Shown here: piece by piece, positions 1-11,532 of the stretch
Layout of the letters: each line of letters begins with the position of its first letter
Position numbering within the stretch: position 1 is the first letter of the stretch
DNA from: Sepiola atlantica
Taxonomy: Eukaryota; Mollusca; Cephalopoda; Sepiida; Sepiolidae
Assembly: GCA_963556195.1 (NCBI GenBank)
Contig: CAUVYP010000244.1
Coordinates: forward strand, 744,001 to 808,000
Length of the DNA stretch: 64,000 nucleotides
Direction: 5' to 3'
Notes under the pieces: generated by a model
Databases searched by the model: none
Told to the model about the DNA's origin: nothing
What the model saw: the letters and a program-made list of their open reading frames with translations, nothing else
Translations under genes and position numbers: made by a program

Positions 1-186
1 TGAATACGCAAAACATCAACAAAATTTAGTGCGATTTTAAGTTGATATCGCTTTTGTTTATAACTTCCACATTTATAAGAATTGTGCTCTGAAACTTTGC
101 AGACATTAGCGGACACACATTTTCTACTGAAGTACCAAGTTTCAGAAGTTCAGCTCTTGTACTCCCGGAGATATGTCGATACAAAC
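1..186. repeat. Type 1 monomer (canonical), reference copy
   Basis: Reference for the numbering used here. It starts tgaatacgc and ends gatacaaac. Diagnostic bases are catcaac at 14-20, gttgatatcg at 41-50 (an EcoRV site), cttttg at 51-56, ataagaattg at 75-84, ctctg at 87-91, cattag at 104-109, acacat at 115-120 and gaagtaccaag at 129-139. This is the commonest type and often occurs as a 1-1 doublet before type 3. Late variants include gtgctttg (monomers from 36080, 37754, 39614, 41288 and 43148) and gaaacattgc (only right of 53.9 kb; six copies). Confidence 0.95.
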
Positions 187-372
187 TGAATACGCAAAAC
201 ATCAACAAAATTTAGTGCGATTTTAAGTTGATATCGCTTTTGTTTATAACTTCCACATTTATGAGAATTGTGCTCCGAAACTTTGCAGACAATAGCGGAC
301 ACACATTTTCTACTGATGTACGAAGTTTCAGAAGTTCAGCTCTTGTACTCCCGGAGATATGTCGATACAAAC
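187..372. repeat. Type 3 monomer, reference copy
   Basis: Marked by tatgag at 75-80, ctccg at 87-91, caatag at 104-109 and gatgtacg (some copies gatgtccg) near 129-136. Thirty-two copies are present, counting two mosaics. Every one of them is followed immediately by a type 4 monomer. Confidence 0.95.
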
Positions 373-558
373 TGAATACGCAAAACATAAACAAAATTTA
401 GTGCGATTCAAAGTTGATAGGTCTTTTGTTAATAACTTCCACATTTATAAGAATTGTGCTCCGAAACTTTGCAGACATTAGCGGACACCCATTTTCTACT
501 GAAGTACCAAGTTTCAGAAGTACAGCTCTTGTACTCCCGGAGATATGTCGATACAAAC

Positions 559-744
559 TGAATACGCAAAACATCAACAAAATTTAGTGCGATTTAAAAG
601 GTATATCGCTTGTGTTAATAACTTCCACATTTATAAGAATTGTGCTCCGAAACTTTGCAGACATTAGCGGACACACATTTTCTACTGAAGTACCAAGTTT
701 CAGAAGTTCAGCTCTTGTACTCCCGGAGATATGTCGATACAAAC
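559..744. repeat. Type 7 monomer, reference copy
   Basis: Marked by gatttaaaaggtat around 33-47 in place of gattttaagttgat, plus cttgtg and ctccg. Two forms exist: gttaata with ataag (as here) and gtttata with ataag or atcag (for example 2605, 16554, 26596, 51886). About 31 copies are present, including 185-bp 7d forms. It is common at both ends of the window and nearly absent between 35 and 51 kb. Confidence 0.93.
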
Positions 745-930
745 TGAATACGCAAAACATCAACAAAATTTAGTGCGATTTTAAGTTGATATCGCTTTTG
801 TTTATAACTTCCACATTTATAAGAATTGTGCTCCGAAACTTTGCAGACATTAGCGGACACACATTTTCTACTGAAGTACCAAGTTTCAGAAGTTCAGCTC
901 TTGTACTCCCGGAGATATGTCGATACAAAC
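745..930. repeat. Type 2 monomer, reference copy
   Basis: Identical in design to type 1 but with ctccg instead of ctctg at 87-91, a C/T difference at a CpG. About 37 copies are present. It typically follows type 9 or type 7 and opens the core order 2-1-1-3-4-5-1-9. When it is followed directly by type 4 (eight cases, for example 8929 and 11533) the 1-1-3 segment is missing. Confidence 0.93.
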
Positions 931-2976
931 TGAATACGCAAAACATCAACAAAATTTAGTGCGATTTTAAGTTGATATCGCTTGTGTTTATAACTTCCAC
1001 ATTTATAAAAATTGTGCTCTGAAACTTTGCAGACATTAGCGGACACACATTTTCTACTGAAGTACCAAGTTTCAGAAGTTCAACTCTTGTACTCCCGGAG
1101 ATATGTCGATACAAACTGAATACGCAAAACATCAACAAAATTTAGTGCGATTTAAAAGGTATATCGCTTGTGTTAATAACTTCCACATTTATAAGAATTG
1201 TGCTCCGAAACTTTGCAGACATTAGCGGACACACATTTTCTACTGAAGTACCAAGTTTCAGAAGTTCAGCTCTTGTACTCCCGGAGATATGTCGATACAA
1301 ACTGAATACGCAAAACATCAACAAAATTTAGTGCGATTTTAAGTTGATATCGCTTTTGTTTATAACTTCCACATTTATAAGAATTGTGCTCCGAAACTTT
1401 GCAGACATTAGCGGACACACATTTTCTACTGAAGTACCAAGTTTCAGAAGTTCAGCTCTTGTACTCCCGGAGATATGTCGATACAAACTGAATACGCAAA
1501 ACATCAACAAAATTTAGTGCGATTTTAAGTTGATATCGCTTTTGTTTATAACTTCCACATTTATAAGAATTGTGCTCTGAAACTTTGCAGACATTAGCGG
1601 ACACACATTTTCTACTGAAGTACCAAGTTTCAGAAGTTCAGCTCTTGTACTCCCGGAGATATGTCGATACAAACTGAATACGCAAAACATCAACAAAATT
1701 TAGTGCGATTTTAAGTTGATATCGCTTTTGTTTATAACTTCCACATTTATAAGAATTGTGCTCTGAAACTTTGCAGACATTAGCGGACACACATTTTCTA
1801 CTGAAGTACCAAGTTTCAGAAGTTCAGCTCTTGTACTCCCGGAGATATGTCGATACAAACTGAATACGCAAAACATCAACAAAATTTAGTGCGATTTTAA
1901 GTTGATATCGCTTTTGTTTATAACTTCCACATTTATGAGAATTGTGCTCCGAAACTTTGCAGACAATAGCGGACACACATTTTCTACTGATGTCCGAAGT
2001 TTCAGAAGTTCAGCTCTTGTACTCCCGGAGATATGTCGATACAAACTGAATACGCAAAACATAAACAAAATTTAGTGCGATTTAAAGTTGATAGGTCTTT
2101 TGTTAATAACTTCCACATTTATCAGAATTGTGCTCCGAAACTTTGCAGACATTAGCGGACACCCATTTTCTACTGAAGTACCAAGTTTCATAAGTTCAGC
2201 TCTTGTACTCCCGGAGATATGTCGATACAAACTGAATACGCAAAACATCAACAAAATTTAGTGCGATTTTAAGTTGATATCGCTTGTGTTTATAACTTCC
2301 ACATTTATAAGAATTGTGCTCTGAAACTTTGCAGACATTAGCGGACACACATTTTCTACTGAAGTACCAAGTTTCATAAGTTCAGCTCTTGTACTCCCGG
2401 AGATATGTCGATACAAACTGAATACGCAAAACATCAACAAAATTTAGTGCGATTTTAAGTTGATATCGCTTGTGTTTATAACTTCCACATTTATAAAAAT
2501 TGTGCTCTGAAACTTTGCAGATATTAGCGGACACACATGTTCTACTGAAGTACCAAGTTTCAGAAGTTCAGCTCTTGTACTCCCGGAGATATGTCGATAC
2601 AAACTGAATACGCAAAACATCAACAAAATTTAGTGCGATTTAAAAGGTATATCGCTTGTGTTTATAACTTCCACATTTATCAGAATTGTGCTCCGAAACT
2701 TTGCAGACATTAGCGGACACACATTTTCTACTGAAGTACCAAGTTTCAGAAGTTCAGCTCTTGTACTCCCGGAGATATGTCGATACAAACTGAATACGCA
2801 AAACATCAACAAAATTTAGTGCGATTTTAAGTTGGTATCGCTTTTGTTTATAACTTCCACATTTATAAGAATTGTGCTCTGAAACTTTGCAGACATTAGC
2901 GGACACACATTTTCTACTGAAGTACCAAGTTTCAGAAGTTCAGCTCTTGTACTCCCGGAGATATGTCGATACAAAC

Positions 2977-3720
2977 TGAATACGCAAAACATCAACCAAA
3001 TTTAGTGCGATTTTAAGTTGATATCGCTTTTGTTTATAACTTCCACATTTATGAGAATTGTGCTCCGAAACTTTGCAGACAATAGCGGACACACATTTTC
3101 TACTGATGTACGAAGTTTCAGAAGTTCAGCTCTTGTACTCCCGGAGATATGTCGATACAAACTGAATACGCAAAACATAAACAAAATTTAGTGCGATTTA
3201 AAGTTGATAGGTCTTTTGTTAATAACTTCCACATTTATAAGAATTGTGCTCCGAAACTTTGCAGACATTAGCGGACACCCATTTTCTACTGAAGTACCAA
3301 GTTTCAGAAGTTCAGCTCTTGTACTCCCGGAGATATGTCGATACAAACTGAATACGCAAAACATCAACAAAATTTAGTGCGATTTAAAAGGTATATCGCT
3401 TGTGTTAATAACTTCCACATTTATAAGAATTGTGCTCCGAAACTTTGCAGACATTAGCGGACACACATTTTCTACTGAAGTACCAAGTTTCAGAAGTTCA
3501 GCTCTTGTACTCCCGGAGATATGTCGATACAAACTGAATACGCAAAACATCAACAAAATTTAGTGCGATTTTAAGTTGATATCGCTTTTGTGTATAACTT
3601 CCACATTTATAAGAATTGTGCTCCGAAACTTTGCAGACATTAGCGGACACACATTTTCTACTGAAGTACCAAGTTTCAGAAGTTCAGCTCTTGTACTCCC
3701 GGAGATATGTCGATACAAAC
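2977..3720. repeat. Higher-order segment 3-4-7-2
   Basis: Four monomers that repeat the start of the preceding 15-mer and lead into the first 10-mer. Together with 3721-5580 they form a 14-monomer order found again at 27154-29757. Confidence 0.87.
3163..3348. repeat. Type 4 monomer, reference copy
   Basis: Marked by cataaac at 14-20, gttgataggtc replacing gttgatatcgc at 41-51 (the EcoRV site is lost), gttaata at 56-62, ctccg and acccat at 115-120. Forty-one copies are present. Sub-variants carry ttcataag near 141-148, ttgcta near 121-126 (4n), or an AGATCT site (4b). Thirty-two follow type 3, eight follow type 2, and one follows another type 4 (18600). Confidence 0.95.
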
Positions 3721-5580
3721 TGAATACGCAAAACATCAACAAAATTTAGTGCGATTTTAAGTTGATATCGCTTGTGTTTATAACTTCCACATTTATAAAA
3801 ATTGTGCTCTGAAACTTTGCAGACATTAGCGGACACACATTTTCTACTGAAGTACCAAGTTTCAGAAGTTCAACTCTTGTACTCCCGGAGATATGTCGAT
3901 ACAAACTGAATACGCAAAACATCAACAAAATTTAGTGCGATTTAAAAGGTATATCGCTTGTGTTAATAACTTCCACATTTATAAGAATTGTGCTCCGAAA
4001 CTTTGCAGACATTAGCGGACACACATTTTCTACTGAAGTACCAAGTTTCAGAAGTTCAGCTCTTGTACTCCCGGAGATATGTCGATACAAACTGAATACG
4101 CAAAACATCAACAAAATTTAGTGCGATTTCAAGTTGATATCGCTTTTGTTTATAACTTCCACATTTATAAGAATTGTGCTCCGAAACTTTGCAGACATTA
4201 GCGGACACACATTTTCTACTGAAGTACCAAGTTTCAGAAGTTCAGCTCTTGTACTCCCGGAGATATGTCGATACAAACTGAATACGCAAAACATCAACAA
4301 AATTTAGTGCGATTTTAAGTTGATATCGCTTTTGTTTATAACTTCCACATTTATAAGAATTGTGCTCTGAAACTTTGCAGACATTAGCGGACACACATTT
4401 TCTACTGAAGTACCAAGTTTCAGAAGTTCAGCTCTTGTACTCCCGGAGATATGTCGATACAAACTGAATACGCAAAACATCAACAAAATTTAGTGCGATT
4501 TTAAGTTGATATCGCTTTTGTTTATAACTTCCACATTTATAAGAATTGTGCTCTGAAACTTTGCAGACATTAGCGGACACACATTTTCTACTGAAGTACC
4601 AAGTTTCAGAAGTTCAGCTCTTGTACTCCCGGAGATATGTCGATACAAACTGAATACGCAAAACATCAACAAAATTTAGTGCGATTTTAAGTTGATATCG
4701 CTTTTGTTTATAACTTCCACATTTATGAGAATTGTGCTCCGAAACTTTGCAGACAATAGCGGACACACATTTTCTACTGATGTCCGAAGTTTCAGAAGTT
4801 CAGCTCTTGTACTCCCGGAGATATGTCGATACAAACTGAATACGCAAAACATAAACAAAATTTAGTGCGATTTAAAGTTGATAGGTCTTTTGTTAATAAC
4901 TTCCACATTTATCAGAATTGTGCTCCGAAACTTTGCAGACATTAGCGGACACCCATTTTCTACTGAAGTACCAAGTTTCATAAGTTCAGCTTTTGTACTC
5001 CCGGAGATATGTCGATACAAACTGAATACGCAAAACATCAACAAAATTTAGTGCGATTTTAAGTTGATATCGCTTGTGTTTATAACTTCCACATTTATAA
5101 GAATTGTGCTCTGAAACTTTGCAGACATTAGCGGACACACATTTTCTACTGAAGTACCAAGTTTCAGAAGTTCAGCTCTTGTACTCCCGGAGATATGTCG
5201 ATACAAACTGAATACGCAAAACATCAACAAAATTTAGTGCGATTTTAAGTTGATATCGCTTTTGTTTATAACTTCCACATTTATAAGAATTGTGCTCTGA
5301 AACTTTGCAGACATTAGCGGACACACATTTTCTACTGAAGTACCAAGTTTCAGAAGTTCAGCTCTTGTACTCCCGGAGATATGTCGATACAAACTGAATA
5401 CGCAAAACATCAACAAAATTTAGTGCGATTTAAAAGGTATATCGCTTGTGTTAATAACTTACGCATTTATAAGAATTGTGCTCCGAAACTTTGCAGACAT
5501 TAGCGGACACCCATTTTCTACTGAAGTACCAAGTTTCAGAAGTTCAGCTCTTGTACTCCCGGAGATATGTCGATACAAAC
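3721..5580. repeat. 10-mer higher-order repeat, copy 1 (1860 bp)
   Basis: Order 6v-7-2-1-1-3-4-5-1-9. It is followed directly by a second copy at exactly 1860 bp. Differences between the copies are few single bases, for example a type 4 gcttttg change near 4991 and ttacgc for ttacac in the last monomer. Confidence 0.92.
5023..5208. repeat. Type 5 monomer, reference copy
   Basis: Like type 1 but with cttgtg at 51-56. It usually follows type 4. Derived forms are 5g (caaggtt), 5h (ctccg plus acccat; monomers from 15997, 20646 and 26039), 5d (one T lost near 157) and 5e (T180 lost). Confidence 0.93.
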
Positions 5581-5766
5581 TGAATACGCAAAACATCAAC
5601 AAAATTTAGTGCGATTTTAAGTTGATATCGCTTGTGTTTATAACTTCCACATTTATAAAAATTGTGCTCTGAAACTTTGCAGACATTAGCGGACACACAT
5701 TTTCTACTGAAGTACCAAGTTTCAGAAGTTCAACTCTTGTACTCCCGGAGATATGTCGATACAAAC
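5581..5766. repeat. Type 6 monomer (6v form), reference copy
   Basis: Carries cttgtg at 51-56 and ataaaaattg near 75-84. The 6v form shown here also has caactc instead of cagctc at 151-156. Twenty-two type 6 copies are present, six of them 6v (monomers from 931, 3721, 5581, 9487, 27898 and 32918). Three late copies (from 51700, 53373 and 54860) share agcagtcac in place of agcggacac, a two-base private change. Confidence 0.92.
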
Positions 5767-7254
5767 TGAATACGCAAAACATCAACAAAATTTAGTGCGA
5801 TTTAAAAGGTATATCGCTTGTGTTAATAACTTCCACATTTATAAGAATTGTGCTCCGAAACTTTGCAGACATTAGCGGACACACATTTTCTACTGAAGTA
5901 CCAAGTTTCAGAAGTTCAGCTCTTGTACTCCCGGAGATATGTCGATACAAACTGAATACGCAAAACATCAACAAAATTTAGTGCGATTTTAAGTTGATAT
6001 CGCTTTTGTTTATAACTTCCACATTTATAAGAATTGTGCTCCGAAACTTTGCAGACATTAGCGGACACACATTTTCTACTGAAGTACCAAGTTTCAGAAG
6101 TTCAGCTCTTGTACTCCCGGAGATATGTCGATACAAACTGAATACGCAAAACATCAACAAAATTTAGTGCGATTTTAAGTTGATATCGCTTTTGTTTATA
6201 ACTTCCACATTTATAAGAATTGTGCTCTGAAACTTTGCAGACATTAGCGGACACACATTTTCTACTGAAGTACCAAGTTTCAGAAGTTCAGCTCTTGTAC
6301 TCCCGGAGATATGTCGATACAAACTGAATACGCAAAACATCAACAAAATTTAGTGCGATTTTAAGTTGATATCGCTTTTGTTTATAACTTCCACATTTAT
6401 AAGAATTGTGCTCTGAAACTTTGCAGACATTAGCGGACACACATTTTCTACTGAAGTACCAAGTTTCAGAAGTTCAGCTCTTGTACTCCCGGAGATATGT
6501 CGATACAAACTGAATACGCAAAACATCAACAAAATTTAGTGCGATTTTAAGTTGATATCGCTTTTGTTTATAACTTCCACATTTATGAGAATTGTGCTCC
6601 GAAACTTTGCAGACAATAGCGGACACACATTTTCTACTGATGTCCGAAGTTTCAGAAGTTCAGCTCTTGTACTCCCGGAGATATGTCGATACAAACTGAA
6701 TACGCAAAACATAAACAAAATTTAGTGCGATTTAAAGTTGATAGGTCTTTTGTTAATAACTTCCACATTTATCAGAATTGTGCTCCGAAACTTTGCAGAC
6801 ATTAGCGGACACCCATTTTCTACTGAAGTACCAAGTTTCATAAGTTCAGCTCTTGTACTCCCGGAGATATGTCGATACAAACTGAATACGCAAAACATCA
6901 ACAAAATTTAGTGCGATTTTAAGTTGATATCGCTTGTGTTTATAACTTCCACATTTATAAGAATTGTGCTCTGAAACTTTGCAGACATTAGCGGACACAC
7001 ATTTTCTACTGAAGTACCAAGTTTCAGAAGTTCAGCTCTTGTACTCCCGGAGATATGTCGATACAAACTGAATACGCAAAACATCAACAAAATTTAGTGC
7101 GATTTTAAGTTGATATCGCTTTTGTTTATAACTTCCACATTTATAAGAATTGTGCTCTGAAACTTTGCAGACATTAGCGGACACACATTTTCTACTGAAG
7201 TACCAAGTTTCAGAAGTTCAGCTCTTGTACTCCCGGAGATATGTCGATACAAAC

Positions 7255-7440
7255 TGAATACGCAAAACATCAACAAAATTTAGTGCGATTTAAAAGGTAT
7301 ATCGCTTGTGTTAATAACTTACACATTTATAAGAATTGTGCTCCGAAACTTTGCAGACATTAGCGGACACCCATTTTCTACTGAAGTACCAAGTTTCAGA
7401 AGTTCAGCTCTTGTACTCCCGGAGATATGTCGATACAAAC
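7255..7440. repeat. Type 9 monomer, reference copy
   Basis: A type 7 derivative with ttacac instead of ttccac at 65-70. Twenty copies occur, the last at 49655-49840. Nineteen follow type 1 and nineteen precede type 2, so 1-9-2 is a fixed neighbourhood. Some copies (5395, 7255, 8743, 29572, 34592) carry acccat, the rest acacat. The ttacac change puts a stop in the recurring minus-strand frame. Confidence 0.93.
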
Positions 7441-8928
7441 TGAATACGCAAAACATCAACAAAATTTAGTGCGATTTTAAGTTGATATCGCTTTTGTTTA
7501 TAACTTCCACATTTATAAGAATTGTGCTCCGAAACTTTGCAGACATTAGCGGACACACATTTTCTACTGAAGTACCAAGTTTCAGAAGTTCAGCTCTTGT
7601 ACTCCCGGAGATATGTCGATACAAACTGAATACGCAAAACATCAACAAAATTTAGTGCGATTTTAAGTTGATATCGCTTTTGTTTATAACTTCCACATTT
7701 ATAAGAATTGTGCTCTGAAACTTTGCAGACATTAGCGGACACACATTTTCTACTGAAGTACCAAGTTTCAGAAGTTCAGCTCTTGTACTCCCGGAGATAT
7801 GTCGATACAAACTGAATACGCAAAACATCAACAAAATTTAGTGCGATTTTAAGTTGATATCGCTTTTGTTTATAACTTCCACATTTATAAGAATTGTGCT
7901 CTGAAACTTTGCAGACATTAGCGGACACACATTTTCTACTGAAGTACCAAGTTTCAGAAGTTCAGCTCTTTTACTCCCGGAGATATGTCGATACAAACTG
8001 AATACGCAAAACATCAACAAAATTTAGTGCGATTTTAAGTTGATATCGCTTTTGTTTATAACTTCCACATTTATGAGAATTGTGCTCCGAAACTTTGCAG
8101 ACAATAGCGGACACACATTTTCTACTGATGTCCGAAGTTTCAGAAGTTCAGCTCTTGTACTCCCGGAGATATGTCGATACAAACTGAATACGCAAAACAT
8201 AAACAAAATTTAGTGCGATTTAAAGTTGATAGGGCTTTTGTTAATAACTTCCACATTTATCAGAATTGTGCTCCGAAACTTTGCAGACATTAGCGGACAC
8301 CCATTTTCTACTGAAGTACCAAGTTTCATAAGTTCAGCTCTTGTACTCCCGGAGATATGTCGATACAAACTGAATACGCAAAACATCAACAAAATTTAGT
8401 GCGATTTTAAGTTGATATCGCTTGTGTTTATAACTTCCACATTTATAAGAATTGTGCTCTGAAACTTTGCAGACATTAGCGGACACACATTTTCTACTGA
8501 AGTACCAAGTTTCAGAAGTTCAGCTCTTGTACTCCCGGAGATATGTCGATACAAACTGAATACGCAAAACATCAACAAAATTTAGTGCGATTTTAAGTTG
8601 ATATCGCTTTTGTTTATAACTTCCACATTTATAAGAATTGTGCTCTGAAACTTTGCAGACATTAGCGGACACACATTTTCTACTGAAGTACCAAGTTTCA
8701 GAAGTTCAGCTCTTGTACTCCCGGAGATATGTCGATACAAACTGAATACGCAAAACATCAACAAAATTTAGTGCGATTTAAAAGGTATATCGCTTGTGTT
8801 AATAACTTACACATTTATAAGAATTGTGCTCCGAAACTTTGCAGACATTAGCGGACACCCATTTTCTACTGAAGTACCAAGTTTCAGAAGTTCAGCTCTT
8901 GTACTCCCGGAGATATGTCGATACAAAC
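7441..8928. repeat. 8-mer higher-order repeat (1488 bp)
   Basis: Order 2-1-1-3-4-5-1-9, that is the preceding 10-mer without its leading 6v-7. The type 4 copy has tagggc for taggtc. Confidence 0.91.
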
Positions 8929-9858
8929 TGAATACGCAAAACATCAACAAAATTTAGTGCGATTTTAAGTTGATATCGCTTTTGTTTATAACTTCCACAT
9001 TTATAAGAATTGTGCTCCGAAACTTTGCAGACATTAGCGGACACACATTTTCTACTGAAGTACCAAGTTTCAGAAGTTCAGCTCTTGTACTCCCGGAGAT
9101 ATGTCGATACAAACTGAATACGCAAAACATAAACAAAGTTTAGTGCGATTTAAAGTTGATAGATCTTTTGTTAATAACTTCCACATTTATAAGAATTGTG
9201 CTCCGAAACTTTGCAGACATTAGCGGACACCCATTTTCTACTGAAGTACCAAGTTTCATAAGTTCAGCTCTTGTACTCCCGGAGATATGTCGATACAAAC
9301 TGAATACGCAAAACATCAACAAAATTTAGTGCGATTTTAAGTTGATATCGCTTGTGTTTATAACTTCCACATTTATAAGAATTGTGCTCTGAAACTTTGC
9401 AGACATTAGCGGACACACATTTTCTACTGAAGTACCAAGTTTCATAAGTTCAGCTCTTGTACTCCCGGAGATATGTCGATACAAACTGAATACGCAAAAC
9501 ATCAACAAAATTTAGTGCGATTTTAAGTTGATATCGCTTGTGTTTATAACTTCCACATTTATAAAAATTGTGCTCTGAAACTTTGCAGACATTAGCGGAC
9601 ACACATTTTCTACTGAAGTACCAAGTTTCAGAAGTTCAACTCTTGTACTCCCGGAGATATGTCGATACAAACTGAATACGCAAAACATCAACAAAATTTA
9701 GTGCGATTTAAAAGGTATATCGCTTGTGTTAATAACTTACACATTTATAAGAATTGTGCTCCGAAACTTTGCAGACATTAGCGGACACACATTTTCTACT
9801 GAAGTACCAAGTTTCAGAAGTTCAGCTCTTGTACTCCCGGAGATATGTCGATACAAAC
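8929..9858. repeat. Five-monomer segment 2-4b-5-6v-9
   Basis: Type 2 passes straight to type 4b without 1-1-3. The 4b monomer at 9115-9300 holds AGATCT at 9161-9166. The segment corresponds to 2-4b-5-1-9 at 29758 and 34778, with 6v in place of 1. Confidence 0.88.
9115..9300. repeat. Type 4b monomer with BglII site
   Basis: Gttgatagatct instead of gttgataggtct creates AGATCT at 9161-9166. This copy also has acaaagttt at its start. Only three 4b monomers were found; all have ttcataag and follow type 2. Confidence 0.93.
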
Positions 9859-11532
9859 TGAATACGCAAAACATCAACAAAATTTAGTGCGATTTTAAGT
9901 TGATATCGCTTTTGTTTATAACTTCCACATTTATAAGAATTGTGCTCCGAAACTTTGCAGACATTAGCGGACACACATTTTCTACTGAAGTACCAAGTTT
10001 CAGAAGTTCAGCTCTTGTACTCCCGGAGATATGTCGATACAAACTGAATACGCAAAACATCAACAAAATTTAGTGCGATTTTAAGTTGATATCGCTTTTG
10101 TTTATAACTTCCACATTTATAAGAATTGTGCTCTGAAACTTTGCAGACATTAGCGGACACACATTTTCTACTGAAGTACCAAGTTTCAGAAGTTCAGCTC
10201 TTGTACTCCCGGAGATATGTCGATACAAACTGAATACGCAAAACATCAACAAAATTTAGTGCGATTTTAAGTTGATATCGCTTTTGTTTATAACTTCCAC
10301 ATTTATAAGAATTGTGCTCTGAAACTTTGCAGACATTAGCGGACACACATTTTCTACTGAAGTACCAAGTTTCAGAAGTTCAGCTCTTGTACTCCCGGAG
10401 ATATGTCGATACAAACTGAATACGCAAAACATCAACAAAATTTAGTGCGATTTTAAGTTGATATCGCTTTTGTTTATAACTTCCACATTTATGAGAATTG
10501 TGCTCCGAAACTTTGCAGACAATAGCGGACACATCTTTTCTACTGATGTACGAAGTTTCAGAAGTTCAGCTCTTGTACTCCCGGAGATATGTCGATACAA
10601 ACTGAATACGCAAAACATCAACAAAATTTAGTGCGATTTAAAGTTGATAGGTCTTTTGTTAATAACTTCCACATTTATAAGAATTGTGCTCCGAAACTTT
10701 GCAGACATTAGCGGACACCCATTTGCTACTGAAGTACCAAGTTTCAGAAGTTCAGCTCTTGTACTCCCGGAGATATGTCGATACAAACTGAATACGCAAA
10801 ACATCAACAAAATTTAGTGCGATTTTAAGTTGATATCGCTTGTGTTTATAACTTCCACATTTATAAGAATTGTGCTCTGAAACTTTGCAGACATTAGCGG
10901 ACACACATTTTCTACTGAAGTACCAAGGTTCAGAAGTTCAGCTCTTGTACTCCCGGAGATATGTCGATACAAACTGAATACGCAAAAAATAAACAAAATT
11001 TAGTGCGATTTAAAAGGTATATCGCTTGTGTTAATAACTTCCACATTTATAAACATTGTGCTCCGAAACTTTGCAGACATTAGCGGACACACATTTTCTA
11101 CTGAAGTACCAAGTTTCATAAGTTCAGCTCTTGTACTCCCGGAGATATGTTGATACAAACTGAATACGCAAAACATCAACAAAATTTAGTGCGATTTTAA
11201 GTTGATATCGCTTTTGTTTATAACTTCCACATTTATAAGAATTGTGCTCTGAAACTTTGCAGACATTAGCGGACACACATTTTCTACTGAAGTACCAAGT
11301 TTCAGAAGTTCAGCTCTTGTACTCCCGGAGATATGTCGATACAAACTGAATACGCAAAACATCAACAAAATTTAGTGCGATTTAAAAGGTATATCGCTTG
11401 TGTTAATAACTTACACATTTATAAGAATTGTGCTCCGAAACTTTGCAGACATTAGCGGACACACATTTTCTACTGAAGTACCAAGTTTCAGAAGTTCAGC
11501 TCTTGTACTCCCGGAGATATGTCGATACAAAC
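9859..11532. repeat. 9-mer higher-order repeat 2-1-1-3-4n-5g-8-1-9 (1674 bp)
   Basis: First appearance in the window of the 5g-8 dimer. The same nine-type order recurs at 35708-37381 and 39242-40915. Here the type 3 has acatctttt and the 5g copy is followed by gcaaaaaataaac. Confidence 0.9.

Larger units (their letters stand above)
187..2976. repeat. Higher-order block, 15 monomers (2790 bp)
   Basis: Order 3-4-7-2-6v-7-2-1-1-3-4-5-6-7-1. Its first twelve monomers correspond one for one with 2977-5208, giving a 2790-bp period. Private features are the 6 monomer at 2419 (acatgttc, gatattag) and the last type 1, which has gttggtatcg at 41-50 and is followed by caaccaaat. Confidence 0.88.
5581..7440. 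repeat. 10-mer higher-order repeat, copy 2 (1860 bp)
   Basis: Same order as the preceding block: 6v-7-2-1-1-3-4-5-1-9. The type 3 monomer keeps the gatgtccg form of copy 1, showing a recent common origin. Confidence 0.92.

Noticed and set aside
161..186. CENP-B box
   Set aside because: The segment cccggagatatgtcgat has CCCG and CGA elements, but the spacing is two bases too long and the required T after CCCGnn is absent, so it does not match the known 17-bp box on either strand.
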